Of a stretch of DNA of 64,000 nt, positions 32,701-43,385 are shown in pieces. Positions within the stretch are counted from its first letter, which is position 1. Every line of letters begins with the position of its first letter. The position numbers and the translations under genes are program-made. The stretch is from Cymbidium sinense (taxonomy: Eukaryota; Streptophyta; Magnoliopsida; Asparagales; Orchidaceae), in the NCBI GenBank assembly GCA_021442155.1, contig CM038214.1:24019808-24083807 (forward strand), in the 5' to 3' direction. The notes beneath the pieces are model-generated. The model was not told where the DNA came from, ran no database searches, and saw only the letters and a list, made by a program, of their open reading frames with translations.

Positions 32701-34088
32701 TCATCTACCCCAAAGGTAGAATGCAGTGATGCTTTGGCCAAATTGGCCAAAGAGTTGGCTTGTCTAGAAGATGAGTCCATTTCAATAAGGGTCCAAAATA
32801 AATAAGTCCTATCCTTTATTGATGTTGAACTCATCAAGAGACTTTCTCTTGAAAGGGAGGTTGACGTTGCCAAAATGGACAAGGAGTTGGATTGGAGGCA
32901 ACCATTCATAGATTACTTGAACACCGGCAAACTACCTCAAGAGAAATCACAAGTCCATCAGGTGAAATAGAGAGCTCTCTCATATGCTCTTATTGATGGC
33001 ACCCTGTACCACCGGTCCTTTGACCAAATGTGGTTACATTGTTTAGACAAAAATGAAGCTCATGGCATTATAACCAAGGTACATTCATGTCTATGCAGAG
33101 CTCATCAATCCGGTCTAAAGATGAAGATGAAGATTAAAAGACTTAGATACTACTGGCCTTCTATGATCACAGATTGCATGGATGTAGTATGGTGTGGTCC
33201 TCCACTAACCACCCAACATTCTACACCCTACTTTGGCTCCATGTTCATTTGAGTGTTGGGGTACCAACATTGTGGGTCTGATCAATCCTTCTTGTTCCAA
33301 GGGGAATCAATTCATCTTAGTTGCCACCGACTACTTTTCCAAGTGACGGAAGCCATCCCACTCAGAGAGGCCATAGCTCACCATGTGCTTCAATTTTTCA
33401 GGAACCATATCATATATAGGTTCGGGGTGCCTCAATAAATTATATTCGATAATGGTACTGCATTCAAAAGCATAAAAATCAATAGCTTTGCCAGAAGACA
33501 TGACATAGATTGGAGATACTCCACCATCTACTACCCTAGAGCTAATGGATTAGCAAAAGAATTCAACAAAACTCTCATCCAGATATAGAAGAAGACTCTT
33601 GATGATAACAAACGATAGTGGAACGAGCAGTTGGTTGTAGCCTTATGGGCCTAACGCACCACATACCGAACTCCAACTCAGTCTACCCCATTTTTCCTTA
33701 GTGTGTGGGTCCGAAGCCATTCTTCCTTTAGAAGTTTAACTCCCATCACTAAGGATAGCATTGGGTAACATGATCACAGAGGAATGCAAAGTCAAGAAGA
33801 GCTCAAAGGTCTGGAGGAGAGAGTTACCTAGCATGCTAGAACCTTTGTACAAGGCCAAAATGATTCAAGCTCACAACAATGGGTCCCCCTTTTTCAAGTA
33901 GGAGAACTTGCGTTAGTCCTAAGAGGACCAATTATTAATTGTCAAAAGATGGGAGGCAAGTTTGAACCCACTTGGGAAGGCCCCTAGGTTATAAAGAAGG
34001 CATACCAATGAGGATCTTAGCTTATTGATAAAGGGGAACACCGATGCTTCCAATTAATGGGCTCTATCTAAAGAAATATTACCCATGA
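32701..34088 (+). pseudogene. Integrase, element B (broken; catalytic Glu replaced by Lys)
   Basis: Integrase inserts the cDNA into the genome. The N-terminal zinc-binding region is partial: HGIITKVHSCLCRAHQSGLK and RLRYYWPSMITDC (33,060-33,180). The catalytic core reads DYFSK then TEAIPLREAIAHHVLQFFRN, then IIFDNGTAFKS (33,441-33,470) with the second Asp. 35 residues further, in YYPRANGLAKEFNKTL (about 33,525-33,570), Lys (AAA) takes the place of the third acid, usually Glu. The C-terminal part has VGELALVLRGPIINCQKMGG and KFEPTWEGP (33,899-33,990), ending YLKKYYP and TGA at 34,086. No chromodomain was seen, as is usual for Tat/Ogre. Confidence 0.85.
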
Positions 34089-36633
34089 AACAAAAACTTA
34101 TTTGAAAATAATCATTATAAAAAAAGAATAAAATTGATTCCATTCATCAAATCTTCTTCTTTTGAAGTGTTGTTTGCTTGTCTTGAATCCACGTGACATG
34201 TTTAGGTAGTAAGAGTCCCCTGGCATCCTATCCCTTTTCACAACACAAACAATCTCCTAGAAATAGGTGCAAGAGAACTGAGGCATCCTATTTTGATTAG
34301 CAACTAAGTTAGGTGAGAGAACCCAAGACATCCTTTCTTAGGGAATCCTATTTTCCATCCATGGTATCATTTTATAATTCTCCAGCATGTTTTAAGGTAG
34401 GTATAAGAGTCCCCTAAGGGCATCCTATTTCTTTTAACACATACACAAGTACAAATATAAATCTTTTGTCTCGAGCTATTTTGATGTGGGAGCAAGCCCC
34501 CTATGGCACTCACTCATTAGCTGCTCTAGGTCGGGTCTACATGCTACTTTGCTAGTATGTCACCCGAGTGGTCACTTGTTTGGAGGATGTGAGTCCCTAT
34601 ACTTTCTTCCTAACTTGACCATTGTAAACCAAAGAGCACCTTCTAAGTATGGTGGTCTTTACTGCCTAGCCAGTAAGATACCTCATGTTGACTTTGTTTA
34701 AGAAGATGTGAGTCCCATACTTCTTCTTGAACTAGCCATCATGCTCTAACTAGGTCAAGTATATTTTGAGAGATAAGTCCCAGGCTCCTTTCCTCTTGAC
34801 TACTTTGAGTTGATATAAGTCCCAGTGGCATTCACTCAGTAGTCCCCCTAAGTCGGATAACACCGCCAAGAAGACTATCCCAACAATCCCACATGGAGGA
34901 TGTGAGTCCCAGCTTTCTTCCTAGGTTGATTGCAAACGATGGGCACCTTAGGTTGATTGATGTTCACTATGCTAATACTCACCCGAGTATACACCACTTG
35001 GATATGAGTCCCCGTGCTTTCTCCTGAGGACACCAATACCTATTGATTATGACTAGCCATGTCATTTTCTGGTGTTGGATTAAGCCTTTACCATCCATCC
35101 CTCATGGGCACTCTATTTGGATCAAGTCCTTTGACCCCATTTAGACACCCCGTTACTTTTGATTGGACATTCCCCTTTCCTAGTAGCCACCCCTGGTTGG
35201 AGAATTTGTTCGATGCAATTCTCCTTGATTAGTAAATTTGAGATAGGTCTAGGCTAATATAAGCTTCTCAACTTGATCCCTCATAAACTAACAGGGTCCA
35301 CAATGAAATAAACTAAAATAAACAAACAAAAATTAATTCACTTGTGGATTAGGAATTTAACCCCCCCAAAGGTCCCCTTCTCCCAAGAAGGCATCCTATC
35401 TTTAGGGAAGTGTCGAACTATATAGAATTGCTCTGACAAGTTGAGATAAACCCCTGGTCGGTACTCACAGTCATCTTAGGTCGTTCATTATTTTCCAAGC
35501 AAGTTACCCCACATCATTCCACTTTGAAGATGTAAGACTATGATGCATTCTTTCTAGCATGATTGTCAAATCGACCAGCCCAGTTTGTTTTGTCCCAAAG
35601 CAAATCACCCCAGTGATCTTTCTAGTGGAAGATGTGAGTCCTGAGCTTTCTTCCCTTTAATTGATCATTGCAAACCAAATACACCTTTGGTCGGATAGTT
35701 CTCCCATCTACGGAAGCTACTCCCTTTGGCTCATAAATTGAGATAGGTCTAGACTTTTATAAGCTCCTTCTGTGATCCATCAAAACCAAATAATCATCAA
35801 ATAAAATTAAAATGAAATTATCTTGACTATCTTGAGTTGATCTAAGTCCCCAATGGCATTCACTCAATAGTCGCCTCTAGTCGTTCCATTTGTTGCCTAA
35901 AGTAACTAATCACCCAATGGTTCCTTGTTTCTAGAAGATGTGAGTCCCATGCTTTCTTCTTAAGACTTGCCATTGTATACCAAAAGGCATTTCCCTTGGT
36001 TGATAGTCCTACCTTGTGGTTGGTAGACTACTTTGAATTGTAAATTGAGTCTAGCCCCCATGGCCCCTACTCGCTTCATCACAAACCTATGAATCCATCA
36101 TAATCAAAATAAATAAATCTAAAATGAAATCAATCTTGACTATCTTTGAGCGATCTAAGTCCCCTGGCATTCACTCAATAGTCAACCCTATGTTGTGTTC
36201 AATCTGCCAATAGATTTCCTAGCAACGCCTTTCTCATTGAGAATGTAGTCCCCACGCCATTTAGTAGCTTTATGTTTACCAAAAATCTGAGCCTCCATGG
36301 CTCCTATTTAGTACAACCCAAACAAACCAATGGTTCATCTAAAAAATTCAAACCTAAAAAATTGAAACAAATTCAACCTCTTCCCAGTGGAACAAATCAA
36401 ATCTCCTGTGAGAATCAAATCAAACCCTTTCATCCCCTTGTGGATGACTTGAACCTCCTTCCTAAGGTTCACACTTTATTCTTAGTGGATTCTTCTCTTA
36501 TGTCTTGACATAAGTAGAGCCACATAAGCTGGATTATTTCTCCTGCTGGATAGATTTTTTTAATGCTTGTGATCTCTGTTGTTGATCATTTTGTCAACAC
36601 CAGTGGTGTTCCTTGTCACACACACTCAGCCTT
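34089..36633 (+). repeat. 3' non-coding region of element B with degenerate repeats
   Basis: 2.5 kb between the pol stop and the LTR-type sequence, without recognisable coding. Two short themes recur. GGAGGATGTGAGTCCC followed by CTTTCTTCCTA and GATTG/CCATTGTAAACC occurs near 34,583, 34,702, 34,895, 35,000, 35,525, 35,628, 35,934 and 36,240. AAGTCCC..GGCATTCACTCA occurs near 34,816, 35,847 and 36,157, with weaker forms at 34,209, 34,407 and 34,492. The last two full units (35,823 and 36,137) are about 315 bases apart. No clear polypurine tract is visible just before 36,634. Confidence 0.6.
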
Positions 36634-37029
36634 TGTTGACCTCATTTTAGAATGAGCTCTCAACCCTCCATCTTAGCTTAGGACTTCTCTTAGACTTTAA
36701 GAGTTCCTTAATCTTAAGACACATCTAGTGATTAGGTGGACACTCAACCTACAGAAGACTTAGAAGAGTTATCTGTGAATAGGTCATGCCTTAGGGGTGT
36801 TAGGAAATTCCTACCCTTAGCTTAAATGTCACTTTCCTTCCTTCCAAGTCAAACTCCAAATCAATCTTAATCAATTTTCTAAATCCAAATCAACCATTTC
36901 ATCAAATCCATGATTGAAATCTATGATTGAAACCCATGATCAAAATCCATTAAAATTTTAAGTCCAAATTTTCTAAGTCCTTCCCAAGGACTTAGCCAAA
37001 ATTATGATCTAAACATATCCAAATCTTTA

Positions 37030-37760
37030 AGTATATTCTCATTTATATTCACATATATAAATGAAATTTAAATTCAAACACATCAAATCAAATTCAAAAT
37101 TAAAAATCAATTCATGAAATTTTCCTTAAATCCTTTAAATTCTTTATATTTAACCTAAAATTGATCAAATCAATTCAAATATTTTCTCAAAACTCATTTA
37201 TATTCACATATATAAATGAAATATAAATATAAATCCTAAATCTCAAAATTAAATTTCCAATTTAAAATTTCAAGTCATTATCCATTATAGGACATATCCA
37301 AACCTTGATCAAATCAATTCAACTTATTTTATCTCATTTATATTCTCATATATAATGAAATATAAATATAAATAAATCAAATCAACTCAAAATTAAATTC
37401 CAATTTAAAACTCCCTTAAATTCTTTAAATTCCCTTTAATGGATTTAACCTAAATCTTGATCAAGTCAATTCAAAGTCATGGGATTTTATAATAATTCTT
37501 TTATATTCTAATTTATATTCATATATATATAAACAAAATATAAATATAAATCAATAAAAAAAAATTTAAAAAAATTCAAATACTCAAATTTTCAAGTCCT
37601 TAAATCCTCTTAATGGACTTAGCCCAAATCATGATTAAACCACTTCAAATCCTTGAAATTTTCTCATGATCCATTTATATTCTCATTTATATTCACATGT
37701 ATAAATGAAATATAAATTAAACAATCAAAACCAATTCCAAAAATCAAACTCAAATCAACT
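37030..37760 (+). repeat. AT-rich tandem repeat, about 155 bp units, in the LTR
   Basis: Five units share TCATTTATATTCACATATAT-type sequence followed by AAATGAAATATAAATATAAA, near 37,043, 37,197, 37,343, 37,512 and 37,679 (spacing 146-169). Each also carries ATCAAATCAATTCAA and a CTTAGCC/AACCTAAAT segment. ATTTATATT and AATATAAAT are complementary, so each unit can form a hairpin. The antisense LTRs have the same series with drift (for example 60,052, 60,222 and 60,380). Confidence 0.7.
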
Positions 37761-38039
37761 CAAAATCAATCTAAGCCTTTCAAGTCAAAATCTTGAACTT
37801 AGCCAAATTTTCAAATCAAGCCAAACTCTTGATTTTCTCATGGTTCAATCAACCTAATCATGAGCTCATATATAAATCCAAACTTCAATCACTCAATCCC
37901 AAGTCAAAATCAAACCCAAAACCCTTTCATATTCTTCCTTTGAATATAAAATTTTCAAATGGATCAAAACCCATTTGACTTCAAACCACTTGTAAATGGA
38001 TTTATATTTCAATCATAAGTCCATATACAAGATCAACCA

Positions 38040-38900
38040 ACTTCAAATCAAGCTTTGACCAAGCCATTTGACCTACTTAGGCTCACTTTACCCAAAGTGA
38101 CCTAAAGTACCCTTATGAGCCAAATTTTGATCCTAACCAAATTGATTGAACCAACATCATATTTGCCTCTCATCATGATCAACAATCATCATGTGATGAT
38201 CAATCAATAAAATTGGGTCAAACCTAAGTCAAACCATGGGTTGACCAAGTCAACACTTAGCCCAAAATGAAACCTTATAGCCAAATTCCACCATAGGCCA
38301 AATTGATTGAAACCATTGATCTAAGTTCACTCATGACTTATGTTTGAACTTGACCAATCTAACATTTGAGCCTAACCTAGCCCAATTGGCTTGAAGTTGA
38401 CCCATTTTGACCTAAAGGGTTAAAATGTGTCAAAACTTGATCTAAGCAAAATTGATTGGAACCAATGGGTCAAGTCCATTCCAAATCACTTGTGGAACTT
38501 GGCTGCCCTCAAACTAGACCCAACCAAACCAATTGACCTTAGACCCAATATGACCAAAGGGGTCATGTTGAGCCAAAATTGAACTTAACCCAAATTGATT
38601 GGAAACAAAGATACCAATCCTCTATGACTAAAACCTAAACCTACCCTTGACCTACCTCAAATAGGTCAAATGGGTCAAATAGGTCAACTTGACCCACTTG
38701 ACCTAAATGAAGTCATATGAACCATATTCAAAATCATACTAAATTGAACCAATCCAAAGCCACCAAAAAATTTCAAATGGTCATATGAACTTGACCTAAC
38801 CCTTGGTTTGACCCAATTTGACCTATTGGTCAACTTGACCTAAGTTGACCCATTTTGACATAAATGGGTCAACATGAGCCAAACCATATCAAATGAATTC
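38040..38900 (+). promoter_or_regulatory. LTR region dense in TTGACC/GGTCAA (W-box-like) motifs
   Basis: About two dozen TTGACC, TTGACT or reverse-complement GGTCAA and AGTCAA words lie in 860 bases, for example six between 38,647 and 38,705. TTGAC(C/T) is the known W-box core bound by plant WRKY factors. Many lie as facing pairs (GGTCAACTTGACC). The same density appears in the antisense LTRs at 52,840-53,780 and 59,040-59,890. That this drives transcription is inference. It may only be a low-complexity repeat. Confidence 0.45.
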
Positions 38901-39654
38901 CAAATCTCTTGAAACTTGGCCAAACCTAGATTATCCACATACCCAACATATCCAAAGTGGAAAAATAGCAAAATGACCATCTTATCCCTAGGCCATAGAA
39001 AAATTTTTGGCTTAACCCATGAGTAATTTGGTCATACCCTCTTCACGTTCACTTGAGGATTTCCTAAAAGCTCAAGGGGACTTAATGATGAGTGGTGCAC
39101 CCAACCCTATGGTCAAAATTTGAAATTTCAAACTCCCTCTCAAGCTCAAATTCAAGCACATGGGAGGTTGGCAATCCTTTGCTCAAATAAACCATGTGCA
39201 ACTCTAACTGATCAACAACCTCATATGATCAATTGGATCAAAATGGCGTCCATGCCACGTCGATCCTTCAATGGGAGATATACTCCCCTAAATAAACTCA
39301 AATAGATAATTCATTATTTTGATTGAGCTAGTGAGACCTAGGAGCCATCGAGAGTGATAGCAAGCATCTTAGAGCTTTATTCTCCCATTTCTCAATTTTC
39401 AAAGAGTGAAAATAGGGAGCCAATTGATGCAAACTTCTTCCACACTTCATTTCATTCTCTTGCACACTTCATAGGAGCTAAGTGTGCACCTAACTTCTAT
39501 TGAGTTCCCAAAGCAAGGAAGAGTCCAATTTGATCCAAAGCTACCCAAGGAGGAATTTGTCCATACATTGATCCACTCAACCTCAAGTGCTCATACTCTC
39601 AGCAAGGCTTCATCTCAACTGACAAAAAGCTCCAAGGAAAGCAGTGATCACCTC

Positions 39655-39670
39655 CGATGAGGTATGGGAT
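39655..39670 (+). promoter_or_regulatory. Candidate 5' splice site within the LTR
   Basis: GATGAG|GTATGGG, cut after 39,661, fits the plant 5' splice consensus AG|GTATG. The antisense LTR of the D locus keeps it as GTGAG|GTATG (58,181-58,190 reversed), although surrounding sequence has drifted. With the CAG before gag at 1,229 it would define a leader intron containing the AT-rich LTR part and the hairpin array. Confidence 0.35.
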
Positions 39671-42118
39671 TTTATAACCATTAAACTCAATGTGGTGTGG
39701 AGCTTTGTGAAAGAAATTTTCACCCCATCAATTTTTGACTATTAGATTTGCCCCTCTCTGTCTTTAGATGGTGTGGGTTGAATTTGGTTTGATTCCATGC
39801 TAGATCGACCTTGGATATTCCCCTTGATCATGGATGGTCTGTGTTGATTAAGGAGAAGAACTTGGATGATCTCAAACGACCATCTGCATGTTTTAGATGG
39901 ACTACTGAGATTAGTCAGCATGTTTAAAAATCCTTTTATTCAATTTAAAATGCGGGGTGATTCTTGGTTGTTCGATATTTGATCAAATGGTAGAGGATTA
40001 AGGAATGTGCACCACCGCCACCATTTGGTATGTTATGTTTAAGTGACCTCATGAATGACATGAAAAAGTGTGGCCACCGCGAGCTGTGATTGAGATTAAT
40101 AAAATGCTTAATTAATTCCTAATTACTTAGAGATCTCCAAAATTCATAACTCTTGCTAGAAAATTAAAAAAAATAATGGATAGATAATTAAACCTAGAAC
40201 ATTTTAAAATTAGTTTTGATGAGTTTTGAGTTATGCTTTTCTCTGAATTTAGGTTTTATTAGAAAGTTTATTATGTTAATTACTTTTTAATTAGGCCTCT
40301 GATTAATCTCAAATTTTTTAAGTAAGTTTTAGGGGATGATGTCTACCTTTCCAAATTTTCTTGAGATTTATCAAAAGCTTGATTAAAAGAATTGTGTATG
40401 GTTTCCTTAATTACCCTTCTTATGTAATAAAAATTATTAGGGTATGATTAGTGATTTTAACCTATGATTAGGGTTGATTAAGGTCAGATCTAGTAAATAG
40501 GAGGTTTATGGAATATTTTTGGGGCATTTCCCTAAGCTATTCCTTAAACCCTCTCTTCTCTCCTTAATATTTTCTTAATTAAGGTTTAAATCATTAATTA
40601 TCCCCTTAATCAATTCTAAATTTTTTTAAAATTTCCAAAACTTAATTAATCTACTTTGGGTAGATGCTTAGGTGTTTAATAGCCTAAGTTCAATTAAGGA
40701 AATCAAAACCCAATTCATAAGTATGAAAGGGTGTTTTGAAATTACTTAAGCTAAACCCCTTAGCTTAATTAACTTTTAATTATGAGCCAAATTGCATTAG
40801 GCCTTTTCATTATTAGGTGCATTGAAAATTTAAATTCCTTATGGGTTTTATGTCATCTCATTGGCTCATAATTATTTAGTTAATTCTTCTAAGGTGGTGT
40901 AGGTAAGGGTTAATTAAGTTACTTAATTCATACCTTAACCTAATCAACATATAATAATGGATTTAATTATTTAAAAATTAAGCAAAAATATCAAACACAT
41001 GTCAAAATGGGATAGGAATATCAAACTCATCTCACCTTTTCAAAATTAAATCAAATTTTAAAGTAAATATAAATTACTTTGAAATTCACTTTGATTTATT
41101 CTAAATTTTCTTATTCAATAAGAATGACTTTATAATTCAAGTGAAATGAGTTTGTTTACATGCTTTCATTGCTTTGGATCTTTACCCAACATTTTAAGTT
41201 GTATGTCATGTGATTTCATGCATTCATAGTTTTGAAATTCAAATTTTAAAATGAAATGGTTTACTTTATGTCAAATTTGCATGTGTTGGCTAAAGTAGAA
41301 ATATGAGTGGCTATTATCACTACTAAATCCAAATTATTTTCAAAAATCAAATACCAAATAAAAGTGTGCTACTTATGCCTTTAATTATAAGTTTTCATGT
41401 GATAGATTATAAAGGTATGCTTAGTATAGGTTTCCTTTCTTTCTTATGTTGGTATAGTTTTGAATGAGTTGGTAAGATGTAGGGTTCATTTGAAAAGAAC
41501 CCAACACTACTTAATTCCTTATCCTATCCATCTATGCTATACATAAGAAGGGTTACCTATACTTGCATACATAAATTGCCTAAAATAAAAAATAAATCCA
41601 TTAAACAAATTTTGCATTCTCCTCCATTTCATTTCTTTTATATATATTGTATTTAAAGTGGTATATTATGGACAACCGAGGTTATGAGTTTTAAGTAGCC
41701 TAAGTAGGTCTTGTACCTTACACCTCTAGTTAACAATGGCATTGTACTCACTTATGCCTTTCTTACTTTCATGTGTATGTGAAAATTTAGATAAGGAAAA
41801 CCCTTTCTACTTAAGAAAATCATGCATTTTTCAACTTCTAAATTTCTTAAATGATTGTTTAGCATGCATCAAAGTGTATGTTAATACTCTCATTTGTATG
41901 TATATATATGCTTAGGGTCCATCCTTTCATGCATCTTATATATGTTGGGAAAGAAGTGAAATAATGTGTGTTATGTGAATTTTGATTCATTTTATTTAAT
42001 CTTAAAATGCCTTTATTTTTGAATAGGTTTGTTTAGAGTTCATCTAAACTTATGATTAATCAAAATATGCAATCAAAAAATTCACCTAAATGAAACTAAA
42101 ATGTGAACCTACTTCAAA

Positions 42119-42184
42119 AATTACTTAGGTTAGGGAAGGAAAGAGAAGTTCTCTTCTCTTTCCCTATCTTCATAACTTAGTAAT
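42119..42184 (+). repeat. Long hairpin in the LTR-type region
   Basis: Arms AATTACTTAGGTTAGGGAAG and onward, against TTTCCCTATCTTCATAACTT and onward, pair over about 30 bases with a few bulges around a short loop near 42,149. It is longer than the leader hairpins and lacks their constant loop. Confidence 0.65.
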
Positions 42185-42593
42185 TAATTATAGGATCCAC
42201 TTAAACCAAATCAAAACATGAAATAAAATCAACCCAAAATAATTAAACAACTTAAATGAAATCTTCCTCTAAGTTGAACATGTTCCTCGCACATAGAAAA
42301 TTTGAACTTAAAGCCATAGCTAAGCATACCACAAAAGCCTTCAAAGCACACACATTTGCCTATGTCACTACTTCTAGCCTTAGGTTAGATCGGTGCATGG
42401 TTTAATGTTTGTTTTGTTTTGTGATATATGTTTTAGACTAGATGTTAGGGTGTATGCTCATAGAATGAATGGTAGGACATTCTTAGTCTAACTATTCTTT
42501 CTATAGGGATTGTGCTTTGGGCTATCATAAATAAAATATAAATGCTTTTGCATGTAGGTGTTTTTATACCCCTAAGCATAATCCATAGGAAGT

Positions 42594-42624
42594 GGACTTA
42601 GTCACCCATGTGGGTGATAAGTCC
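42594..42624 (+). repeat. Short near-perfect hairpin in the LTR-type region
   Basis: GGACTTAGTCACCCA pairs with TGGGTGATAAGTCC with a single bulge and almost no loop. The flanking sequence is AT-rich. Confidence 0.65.
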
Positions 42625-42837
42625 AATATACATGCTTGGGATTTGTGTGGTTTATTTTAGCTAACCTTTATTTTGTAGGTGTTAGTTAGATTTTCACTTT
42701 TCCTTTTCACATAAATTTATGCAATTAGGATTTTGGAATGATTATTATGGGGATTAGGATAAGCATTAGTCATAAGATCCTATCTTATGCACCATGTGAA
42801 GCCTTGGAGCATCCACCTTCCAATCATCAAAAAGAAG

Positions 42838-42898
42838 GAACCAAAGAAAGAAAAGAAGAAGAAGAAAGAAGAAAGAAGAAAAGAAGAAAGAATAATAA
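42838..42898. repeat. Purine-only AAG/AAAG microsatellite
   Basis: About 55 bases of almost pure A/G (AAGAAAGAAAAGAAGAAGAA and onward), 50 bases before the telomere-like stub. It might be a purine tract of an element or a simple repeat. Nothing nearby decides it. Confidence 0.6.
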
Positions 42899-42944
42899 AG
42901 CTTGAAGACCCCCATAACATTTCTTCTTTTTTATGTCTTTGGGT

Positions 42945-43030
42945 TTAGAGCTTAAGGTTTTATGGTTTAGGATTTAGGGTTTAGGTTTAGGGTTAAGGGT
43001 TTTCTAGTTTAGGGTTTAGGGTTTTTGGTT
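42945..43030. repeat. Short telomere-like stub
   Basis: TTTAGGATTTAGGG-type sequence of about 85 bases between the end of the LTR-type region and the first transcript fragment. It ends GGGTTTTTGGTTTTTACAACA, where the fragment starts. Confidence 0.75.
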
Positions 43031-43385
43031 TTTACAACAGAGAGTAAATTCATATTCAATATTTCTTCTTTTTATTTCATCAACCAAGTAACACAGTTTT
43101 TTAAGAAAATAAGATGTAGGATAAAAATGAGCAGATAAGTAAATCAAAATGAACTTAACCATCTCTACTATAAAGGCACAATTCCATAAGTAGTAGATCA
43201 AATTTCATTCTTAATTTCTTGTTCATCAACCACATCTTTCAAGTAGTGGGATCCACCTTATATACCCGATTCTTTATCATTTATTACTTTTATAACATTT
43301 TACTTTGACCACCACCTCCTATCCATAAGTTTAGATCCACCACCACATAACCTCCTTTATGCCATTTAAGATCTAATTGAGTTTA
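43031..43385 (-). pseudogene. 5'-truncated retrocopy 1 of a glycine-rich RNA-binding-protein transcript (3' end)
   Basis: On the - strand this is the 3' UTR and part of the coding end of the transcript best seen at 46,906-47,395. Shared landmarks (given on +) are AGAGAGTAAATTCATATTCA, TTTCATCAACCAAGTAACAC, CCATAAGTAGTAGATC, GTGGGATCCACC and TTTGACCACCACC. The UTR matches well. The coding part (about 43,260-43,380) is strongly diverged. The 3' end abuts telomere-like sequence through a T-rich run on the + strand. Confidence 0.6.

Larger units (their letters stand above)
23683..36633 (+). mobile_element. Element B: Tat/Ogre-lineage Ty3/gypsy retrotransposon, most complete copy
   Basis: Order: hairpin leader, gag, protease, linker, RT, RNase H, archaeal-type RNase H, integrase, long 3' region, then LTR-type sequence from 36,634. 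The 5' LTR is missing because satellite meets the leader within a hairpin at 23,683. Pol ends at the TGA at 34,086-34,088 (YLKKYYP just before it). It is inactive: many stops, a deletion removing part of the RT YVDD motif, and Lys instead of the third catalytic acid of integrase. It is the reference for reading A, C and D. Confidence 0.9.
36634..42944 (+). repeat. LTR-type sequence, + orientation (probable 3' LTR of element B)
   Basis: It begins TGTTGACCTCA at 36,634. The reverse complement of the same start ends the antisense LTRs at 54,588 and 60,761, which defines this end. Homology with the antisense LTR of the D locus runs to about 41,350-41,540. Regions in order: 36,634-37,000 LTR start; AT-rich 155-base repeats; TTGACC-rich region; a unique part with a candidate 5' splice site; AT-rich sequence with long hairpins from 42,119. 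41,356-41,415 matches the window start. It stops at about 42,944 in telomere-like DNA. The true 3' LTR end is not identified. Assignment to B rests on position and orientation. Confidence 0.6.

Noticed and set aside
34089..36633. Envelope-like gene after integrase
   Set aside because: No long frame, no signal peptide or membrane segment in a consistent frame. The region is made of short non-coding repeats.
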